DNA of 12,344 nucleotides from Cyclobacteriaceae bacterium. GTDB lineage: Bacteria > Bacteroidota > Bacteroidia > Cytophagales > Cyclobacteriaceae. The translations under genes were made by a program, and so were the position numbers. The notes beneath the pieces were generated by a model. The model was not told the origin of the DNA and made no database searches. It saw nothing but the letters and a program-made list of their open reading frames with translations. Below are positions 6,655 to 12,344 of the stretch, in pieces. Location: assembly GCA_015492915.1 (NCBI GenBank), contig WGED01000244.1:1-12344 (forward strand). Reading direction: 5' to 3'. How positions within the stretch are numbered: position 1 is the stretch's first letter; every line of letters begins with the position of its first letter.

Positions 6655-8829
6655 ATGAGAAAATTACATTTTTTAATATTGTTTTCCCTTGCCCTGGCCA
6701 ACGGGGCTTTTTCACAAAAGATCAACGCCAATTTTGTTTTACATATCCGCAAAGCTGTTGATCCGATTATAATAGACGGGGAACTTAATGAGCAAACATG
6801 GCAAGAAGCTGATGTGGCGAAAGATTTTTTTATGGTGCTGCCTATGGATACCAGCCGCGCCGAAACCCGCACAGAAGTGCGAATGGCATATGATGACAAG
6901 GCAATTTATCTCTCCGCCATCTGTTATGATACACTTCCCGGTGGTTATACGGTAGAATCACTCAAGCGAGACTTCAGGTTTGGCAGCAATGACAATTTCC
7001 TGGTCTTTATCGATCCCTTCGATGATCAGACCAATGGCTTCTCTTTCGGCGCCAATGCTGCAGGAGCCCAGTGGGATGGCATGATGCACAGCGGCCGGTC
7101 GGTCAATCTGAACTGGGATAACAAATGGTCTTCAAAAGTCAGGAATTATGACGACAAGTGGATATTTGAGTGCAGAATACCTTTCAAAACCATTCGATAT
7201 AAAAAAGGCATTACCCAGTGGGGCGTCAACTTCAGCAGACTTGATCTGAAGTTAAATGAGAAATCTGCCTGGGCGCCTGTACCGCGACAATTTCCGACAG
7301 CATCGCTGGCATATACAGGCATATTGCAGTGGGATGTGCCACCCCCTAAACAAGGCACGAACATCTCTCTCATCCCTTATGGACTGATGCGATGGGTCAA
7401 AGACATTGAAAATGAAAAGGATGGCGATGTGAATTGGGAAATAGGTATGGACGCCAAGGTGTCAATAACTTCATCACTTAACCTTGACCTGACGGTCAAT
7501 CCCGATTTTTCACAAGTAGAGGTAGACAGGCAGGTGACCAATCTGAGCCGTTTCGAATTGTTTTTTCCGGAAAGGAGACAGTTTTTTCTGGAAAACAGTG
7601 ACTTGTTCGCTTCATTCGGTATGGAAGAGATAAGGCCGTTCTTTTCAAGGCGGATAGGACTCGAAAGTCCCATTATGTTCGGCGGCAGACTCAGTGGTAA
7701 GTTGAGTAAAAACTGGCGGGTTGGTCTCATGGATATTCAGACCAATACGGTGGACAGCGTCGGCTTGCCCTCGCAGAATTATGCCGTGGCGGCATTACAG
7801 CGACAGGTGTTCTCACGATCAAATATTTCAGCAATTTTCATAAACAAGGAATCACTTAATTATCATCCCGAACCCGAAGATTCCAATGCCTACTCTATTT
7901 ACAACCGAAATTTCGGGCTTGAGTATAATCTCGCTTCATCCGACAATGTCTGGACAGGCAAATTTATGTTTCATAAGTCATTCACAAATGGTCAGTCGGG
8001 AAATGGATATTCTCATGCCTCAGAACTGGTTTACAGCACAAGAAAGATCACAGTCACATGGCATCATGAATTTGTCTCCAACGATTACAATGCTGAGGTT
8101 GGTTATGTGCCCAGGAGAAGTTATTACAGCCTGAATCCGAAAATCAAATACAACATTTTTCCTAAAAGGTCGGAGAGAATAGTAAGCCACGGCCCGTTCA
8201 TTGGTTCAAATATTTATTTCAATGAGCAATTCAGTCGAACTGATAATGAGTCGTTTATGGGGTACGGAATATCTTTCCTCAACCGAAGCAGTCTGATGGC
8301 ATGGCTTAGTGATGATTATGTGTTGCTGCTCGATGATTTCGATCCCACCAATTCGGATGGTATAAAATTGCCGGCCGGATCATCATATCACTGGAATGCT
8401 TTTGGCGGGCGTTATGGATCAAAACCCAGCGGATTGTTTACCTATGAAGTTGGCACGCGCTACGGCGGATATTACAACGGAACGCGTTTTTTCCTGAGCA
8501 CTTCCCTGGGATACCGATTCCAGCCATACGTAAGCATTAATCTCGATGTGGCTTATAACGATATCAGGTTGCCCGAACCATACAAAAGCACCGATCTGTG
8601 GCTCATCAGTCCCCGGGTAGAAGTAACTTTTACAAATACAATTTTCCTGACCACTTTCCTTCAATACAACAATCAGGCAGATAATATCAATATAAATACG
8701 CGTTTCCAGTGGCGTTTCCAGCCTGCGTCCGATTTCTTCATTGTTTATACCGAAAATTATTTCCCCTCACAGATGCAAGCGAAAAACAGGGCGCTCGTCC
8801 TCAAGCTGACCTATTGGTATAACATCTAA
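6655..8829 (+). CDS. DUF5916 outer-membrane protein with N-terminal CBM9-like domain
   Basis: A 724-residue protein in two parts. Residues 1-20 are a clear signal peptide (MRKLHFLILFSLALA, then AFSQ). Residues about 33-230 form a CBM9-like beta sandwich: PIIIDGELNEQTWQEA (38-52), TEVRMAYDDKAIYLSAICYD (73-92), FLVFIDPFDD (115-124), and KWIFECRIPFKTIR (168-181) followed by GVNFSR (190-195). This is the usual front of DUF5916 proteins. The remainder (about 235-724) is rich in aromatic, alternating beta strands and ends LTYWYNI, as expected of an outer-membrane beta barrel. Typical PDFSQVEVDRQ and FFPERRQFFLEN segments follow residue 280. The function of the family is unknown; the CBM9-like part suggests a carbohydrate or surface ligand, by inference only. 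I chose the ATG at 6655 over the in-frame TTG at 6613 because it begins a normal signal peptide and lies downstream of the promoter box. Confidence 0.93.
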   Translation: MRKLHFLILFSLALANGAFSQKINANFVLHIRKAVDPIIIDGELNEQTWQEADVAKDFFMVLPMDTSRAETRTEVRMAYDDKAIYLSAICYDTLPGGYTVESLKRDFRFGSNDNFLVFIDPFDDQTNGFSFGANAAGAQWDGMMHSGRSVNLNWDNKWSSKVRNYDDKWIFECRIPFKTIRYKKGITQWGVNFSRLDLKLNEKSAWAPVPRQFPTASLAYTGILQWDVPPPKQGTNISLIPYGLMRWVKDIENEKDGDVNWEIGMDAKVSITSSLNLDLTVNPDFSQVEVDRQVTNLSRFELFFPERRQFFLENSDLFASFGMEEIRPFFSRRIGLESPIMFGGRLSGKLSKNWRVGLMDIQTNTVDSVGLPSQNYAVAALQRQVFSRSNISAIFINKESLNYHPEPEDSNAYSIYNRNFGLEYNLASSDNVWTGKFMFHKSFTNGQSGNGYSHASELVYSTRKITVTWHHEFVSNDYNAEVGYVPRRSYYSLNPKIKYNIFPKRSERIVSHGPFIGSNIYFNEQFSRTDNESFMGYGISFLNRSSLMAWLSDDYVLLLDDFDPTNSDGIKLPAGSSYHWNAFGGRYGSKPSGLFTYEVGTRYGGYYNGTRFFLSTSLGYRFQPYVSINLDVAYNDIRLPEPYKSTDLWLISPRVEVTFTNTIFLTTFLQYNNQADNININTRFQWRFQPASDFFIVYTENYFPSQMQAKNRALVLKLTYWYNI

Positions 8830-8904
8830 TAGTAGACATTTACAGGAATTTTGTTTTATTTACTATGGCCTTTTTGGCGTGAACCGTGAAAAATTATTCC
8901 TGAC

Positions 8905-9378
8905 ATGGAAGTGATTCTTATTATCCTGGGGGTGCTGTTGATCATTATCGGTTTTGTCGGTTGTTTTGTTCCGGGTATACCGGGACCACCGCTTGCTTAT
9001 ATTTCATTATTGTTGCTGCAAGTGGGTGAAAGCGCTCCGTTCACCGTTAAATTTTTAGTCACCATGGCAGTAATAGTGCTTGGAGTTTTCGCTCTTGACT
9101 ATTTGATTCCGGCCTTCGGGGCAAAAAAATTTGGTGGCAGCAAATATGGTATAGCCGGGGCTTTTGCAGGGGTGATCGCAGGATTATTTTTCTTTCCTCC
9201 GTTTGGTTTTATAATATTTCCTTTTCTCGGAGCCTTGATCGGAGAGCTGGTTTATGCCGAAAATACGAAAGGTGCATTTAAGGCTGCAGTCGGCACGCTG
9301 GCAGGCATACTTTTCGGGACGGTTTTAAAGTTTTCGCTTACGGTCGTATTGGCCTACTACTTCTTTACCAATTTATAA
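8905..9378 (+). CDS. DUF456 domain-containing small membrane protein
   Basis: A 157-residue, very hydrophobic protein with about four to five membrane segments (roughly 3-20, 26-40, 47-70, 82-115 possibly as two, and 127-153). The hallmark of the DUF456 family is present: an N-terminal helix followed by CFVPGIPGPPLAY (20-32), and glycine-rich helices later (GIAGAFAGVIAGLFFFPP and FLGALIGELVYAE, 82-119) that resemble glycine-zipper packing. It is expected in the inner membrane. The biochemical role of the family is not known. It starts 75 bases after the DUF5916 gene and ends 13 bases before the next gene, so it may head a small transcript running into the sensor kinase. Confidence 0.93.
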   Translation: MEVILIILGVLLIIIGFVGCFVPGIPGPPLAYISLLLLQVGESAPFTVKFLVTMAVIVLGVFALDYLIPAFGAKKFGGSKYGIAGAFAGVIAGLFFFPPFGFIIFPFLGALIGELVYAENTKGAFKAAVGTLAGILFGTVLKFSLTVVLAYYFFTNL

Positions 9379-9391
9379 TTGATCAAATTTC

Positions 9392-9838
9392 ATGAGAATC
9401 AGGCTATTTTTCAGGGTAAAATCTTTGTGCCGGCATGTGACATTAATTTTAATGTTCTCAGGCATTACAAGTGTCTTTACTCAGGCGCAGGAGGTGGAAC
9501 ACAATTATCTCGTCGGACCGCAGTTGACCAATTGTGATAGCCTTGAGATCGATGATTTTTCATTAGGAAAGGCCATTGAAAAAATCAGGGGGGCAAAATA
9601 TCGCTTCGATCAAAAGTTCAGACTGACACGAAAAAGCGGCCTTCAAAAAGGAGAGTTTTATTCTTGTGATAATCAACGAGGATATCTTATCATCACTATG
9701 GACAATGAAGAATTCTTATTTGTCAGTGTGGATAAAAGCTTTTGGAACGAACTGATCTCATCCTCTGATCCGGAAGGATTTTACCTGAACAGTAAATCAA
9801 CCCTTCAAATATGGAATCGACCAATCGACAAAAAATGA
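9392..9838 (+). CDS. Secreted protein of unknown function, weakly KTSC-like
   Basis: A 148-residue protein with a positively charged N-terminus (RIRLFFRVKSLCRH) and a hydrophobic segment at about 16-30 ending in TQAQ, consistent with a signal peptide and export to the periplasm or beyond. The mature part has a helix at about 57-67 (LGKAIEKIRGAKYRFDQ) and a C-terminal segment, residues 85-138, that reads QKGEFYSCDN, GYLIITMDNEEFLFVSV, SFWNELISSSDPEGFYLNS. The order of strand, Y/F-rich strand, V-x-x-x-x-W/Y-x-x-L, S-x-G-x-Y-x-N recalls the small KTSC domain, but the match is loose and only a suggestion. Cys49 and Cys92 could form a disulfide. It lies 13 bases after the DUF456 gene and 93 bases before the kinase, all on the same strand. 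No function can be assigned. Confidence 0.8.
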   Translation: MRIRLFFRVKSLCRHVTLILMFSGITSVFTQAQEVEHNYLVGPQLTNCDSLEIDDFSLGKAIEKIRGAKYRFDQKFRLTRKSGLQKGEFYSCDNQRGYLIITMDNEEFLFVSVDKSFWNELISSSDPEGFYLNSKSTLQIWNRPIDKK

Positions 9839-9908
9839 TGTTTTTTAAGAACACGAATTATTATAATAAAAGCCATACATTTAATAAATTCGGGTCGGCA
9901 ACAAAATC

Positions 9909-9935
9909 ATGAAAAAATCATCATTTTTACTGTGA
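9909..9935 (+). CDS. Possible eight-codon leader ORF overlapping the kinase start
   Basis: ATG at 9909 opens an eight-residue frame, MKKSSFLL, whose TGA stop (9933-9935) overlaps the GTG start of the sensor kinase (9932-9934) in the tetranucleotide GTGA. Such overlaps usually allow translational coupling. An alternative is that this ATG is the real kinase start and a base error separates the two frames, since MKK-like residues are also a good signal-peptide start. Both are inference. Confidence 0.2.
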   Translation: MKKSSFLL

Positions 9936-12344
9936 GGATACTTTTTAAGGCTTTTCTCATTTTCCTCTTCCCACTGGTTGTTTTTTCACAGGATGAAAAA
10001 ACGGGCATCAGTCCGGATGTTCGTCTGGATGAGCTTATCATGGATCAGTGGACAGGTGACGACGGACTTATATCCAATAACCTCACATCAGTAAATCAAT
10101 CATCCAGCAAATTTATCTGGGTCACATCATTTAATGGGTTCCTTCGTTTCGACGGGTTGAATTTCCAACTTTATGACAAGGAGGTGTTGCCATTTCTCAA
10201 TTCCAATGGATTTTATAAATCTTTCGAAGACAGTAAAGGAATAATCTGGTTTGCTTCACAGAGCTCAGGCATCATTCGTTATGACGGACATAGCTTTAAA
10301 AAAATTCTCGCTGAAGGAAAAAATTCCTTGTCAGCCAGGTGTATTGAGGAAGGGCCTGATGGCAAGATATGGGTAGGCACAAACAATGAGGGCATATATG
10401 TTTTGGAAGATACGGTATTGAAAAAAGTTGAAAATGATGAATTTACAGCTTCCAATATTATGGACGTCAAAAAGGATGCAGAAGGCCGTTTGTGGTTTGC
10501 AACTAACGGGAACGGTATTGTGATCTGTGACAAAGGGAAAATATTGCATATAACAAAGGAAAATGGCCTGAATCACAACTCTGTAAACAGGTTACTGCTC
10601 GCCGGTGATAATACGATGTATGCTGCTACTATGGACGGTCTATACTATTCAAAAAATGGACAGGGGGGCAGAGTCTCTATGCTTGAAGGGCTGGGAATAA
10701 ATGACTTAAAAATCGACGATTACCAAAACATGTGGCTTGCGACGGAACAAGGCTTGTACAGATTCAATCTCATCAGCAATGATATTGACAGCCTGACCAA
10801 AGATCAGGGTCTTCCTGCAAGTCAGGTGTCTGGATTATGCTTTGATCACGAAAACAGTTTGTGGCTTTCTACAAAAAAAGCCGGATTATTAAGACTGCGC
10901 CATGGTTTTTTTGTCAATATCACCACCAAGGAAGGACTCAGTTCCAACAATGTCAATATTATTGTGGAACATGACAACGGAGAATTTTATGTTGGCTGCG
11001 ATGACGGGGGTATTGCTGTCATCACAGACAACAAAGTACGTCCTTTTCATATTAAAACCCCAAACTTCAATGTTGGTATCCGGGACATTAATTTCGGACC
11101 CGATGGCGAAATGCTGGTTGCCAGTTACAGAGGATTGCTGAGGATTAAAAACGGTAGAGAGCAACTGATCGACATGACAAAGTATGGAGGGACCAATGAT
11201 ATTCGCAGAATATTAAGGGCTTCAGATGGTACGCTCTGGCTTGCAACACGCTCTGGTGGCATCATTAAATATACCAATAAGGATCATGTGTCTATCCTGA
11301 ATTCTTCAAACGGATTAAAATCCAATTTTATTCTGGCTCTTGAAGAGGATAAAGATGGTCGCATATATGTCGGCACCCACAGCGGAGGTTTGAGCATTAT
11401 AGAAAAAAACGGCATGGTTCACCATTGTGATATTGAGGAGGGAAAATCAGGTATCCTGATTTTTAATATTGACCTGCATGATGACGGTAGTATTTGGTTG
11501 GCAACTAATATTGGTATTTATAAATTCAGAAAAAATGAATTTATAAAGATCAAATTCAGTTCGGCGCTTAATATCGAAACAATTTTTGATATTGTCTTTG
11601 TGAATGGCAGCGCATGGATGTCCTCCAATGTGGGATTGCTTAAGGTTGAGGAAAACGACCTCTCCGACTTTCTTGATGGCAAAATCGAATCTGTGCCCGG
11701 GAGATTGCTGGACAAGTACGATGGCATGGCGAATCATGAGTGTACGGGAGCAACCCGCATGACCGTATCTTCTCAGGGAAACATTTATATCCCCACACTT
11801 GGTGGTGTGGCAATCCTAAGACCAGGATACATCAAATTGAATACGGAAATTCCTCCCGTATATATTACCGAATTCAAAACCGATTTTGTGGACAGAGATG
11901 TTGAATCTGAGGATAAAATAATAATTGAACCGGGAGTTTTACGATATGAGTTCAGGTTTACGGCTTTAAGTTTTATAGCTCCTCCAAAAGTCAGATTTAA
12001 ATATCAGCTCAGTGGAGTGGATAAGGACTGGGTTGATGCGGGGAACCAACGAAGTGCTATATATACCAACCTCCCTAAGGGCCAGCATACCTTCAGGGTG
12101 ATAGCGAGCAACAATGACGGATTGTGGAACGAAAAAGGTGCTGAGTTAAACCTCAGGATCAAACCGTATTTTTACGAAACGATTTGGTTTTATATTTTGC
12201 TGGTTGCACTGGTGATCCTCGCCGTTTATCTGCGATTGCATCATGTGGAAAGTATGAATACCAAGCTGATGAAGCTGAATCAGGAGCTGGACCGTTTCGT
12301 TTACAGCGCCTCCCACGATCTCAGGGCGCCTCTATCATCAGTGC
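9932..12344 (+). CDS. Propeller-domain sensor histidine kinase, partial (3' end beyond the window)
   Basis: The frame stays open for 804 codons to the window edge. The first in-frame usual start is GTG at 9932, which begins a signal peptide (MRILFKAFLIF, cut near FSQ at about residue 20). Residues about 35-640 contain about fourteen reg_prop-type propeller repeats, recognisable as G-x-[IL]-W-[VFL]-[GA]-T-x-x-x-G-[IL]: for example GKIWVGTNNEGIYVL, GRLWFATNGNGIVI, GTLWLATRSGGIIKY and GSIWLATNIGIYKF. That count suits two seven-bladed propellers. A Y_Y_Y domain follows (about 684-745, FKYQLSGVDKDW, NLPKGQHTFRVIASN), then one membrane helix (about 751-768) and a HisKA start with SASHDLRAPLSSV, phospho-acceptor His795. 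The periplasmic propellers and Y_Y_Y domain probably sense an extracytoplasmic glycan or other ligand and signal across the membrane. The ATPase and any receiver or DNA-binding domains are outside the window, so a hybrid HTCS form cannot be decided. Confidence 0.93.
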   Translation, partial: MRILFKAFLIFLFPLVVFSQDEKTGISPDVRLDELIMDQWTGDDGLISNNLTSVNQSSSKFIWVTSFNGFLRFDGLNFQLYDKEVLPFLNSNGFYKSFEDSKGIIWFASQSSGIIRYDGHSFKKILAEGKNSLSARCIEEGPDGKIWVGTNNEGIYVLEDTVLKKVENDEFTASNIMDVKKDAEGRLWFATNGNGIVICDKGKILHITKENGLNHNSVNRLLLAGDNTMYAATMDGLYYSKNGQGGRVSMLEGLGINDLKIDDYQNMWLATEQGLYRFNLISNDIDSLTKDQGLPASQVSGLCFDHENSLWLSTKKAGLLRLRHGFFVNITTKEGLSSNNVNIIVEHDNGEFYVGCDDGGIAVITDNKVRPFHIKTPNFNVGIRDINFGPDGEMLVASYRGLLRIKNGREQLIDMTKYGGTNDIRRILRASDGTLWLATRSGGIIKYTNKDHVSILNSSNGLKSNFILALEEDKDGRIYVGTHSGGLSIIEKNGMVHHCDIEEGKSGILIFNIDLHDDGSIWLATNIGIYKFRKNEFIKIKFSSALNIETIFDIVFVNGSAWMSSNVGLLKVEENDLSDFLDGKIESVPGRLLDKYDGMANHECTGATRMTVSSQGNIYIPTLGGVAILRPGYIKLNTEIPPVYITEFKTDFVDRDVESEDKIIIEPGVLRYEFRFTALSFIAPPKVRFKYQLSGVDKDWVDAGNQRSAIYTNLPKGQHTFRVIASNNDGLWNEKGAELNLRIKPYFYETIWFYILLVALVILAVYLRLHHVESMNTKLMKLNQELDRFVYSASHDLRAPLSSV

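Noticed and set aside
7377..7730. Open frame of 117 codons on the minus strand inside the DUF5916 gene
   Set aside because: Antisense shadow of conserved family segments (PDFSQVEVDRQ and FFPERRQFFLEN); no recognisable protein features.
8868..8880. GGCCTTTTTGGC sequence before the DUF456 gene as a promoter or terminator
   Set aside because: The TTTG lacks the TA of the -7 consensus at the right distance, and the stem is only three bases, so neither reading is supported.
9876..9883. TACATTTA as a -7 box for the sensor kinase
   Set aside because: The final G of TAnnTTTG is missing and no -33 TTTG is found about 20 bases upstream; the kinase may be read through from the preceding genes.
10279..10576. 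Two overlapping minus-strand open frames within the kinase propeller region
   Set aside because: Antisense to the continuous kinase frame, which shows clear repeat-by-repeat propeller motifs across this segment.

Overview
The window most likely comes from the chromosome of a Bacteroidota bacterium (Bacteroidia/Cytophagia-like). The evidence is: start sites without Shine-Dalgarno sequences; one good match to the Bacteroidota promoter box TAnnTTTG (6619-6626); and typical gene families, namely a DUF5916/CBM9-like outer-membrane protein, a Nudix-fold sugar regulator of the AraR/NrtR type, a GH3 glycosidase with an N-terminal EF-hand-like loop, and a beta-propeller (reg_prop/Y_Y_Y) sensor histidine kinase. 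There are no rRNA or tRNA genes, no insertion sequences, no CRISPR array and no phage genes. No gap between genes exceeds about 170 bases.

Left part, all on the minus strand (read from right to left): a Nudix-like transcriptional regulator (4420-3665, TTG start) is followed after 44 bases by a membrane-anchored sulfatase (3620-1866). Next come a patatin-like phospholipase (1707-775) and a small lipoprotein (637-14). The first pair is probably one transcript. The last two lie behind gaps of 158 and 137 bases and may be independent.

Middle, plus strand: a GH3 glycosidase (4525-6486) is divergent from the Nudix regulator. The 104-base divergent region holds a 19-bp near-perfect palindrome (4493-4511) that ends 13 bases before the GH3 start, a natural operator candidate for the regulator. 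Sulfatase, GH3 and regulator together look like a small sulfated-glycan or glycoside utilisation locus. There is no SusC/SusD pair in view. Both enzymes carry uncleaved-looking N-terminal membrane anchors instead of lipoprotein signals, which suggests a late, periplasmic inner-membrane step of degradation.

Right part, plus strand: a DUF5916 outer-membrane protein (6655-8829, with its own promoter), a small DUF456 membrane protein (8905-9378), a secreted protein of unknown function (9392-9838), and the first 804 codons of a sensor kinase (9932 to the window edge). The kinase starts at GTG, has a signal peptide, about fourteen propeller repeats, a Y_Y_Y domain, one membrane helix and the H-box of a histidine kinase, then runs off the end. 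The last three plus-strand genes are closely spaced and may be co-transcribed.

Most of the window is recognisable family content. The items most worth following are the putative Nudix-regulator operator, the anchored sulfatase/GH3 pair, and the start region of the sensor kinase.
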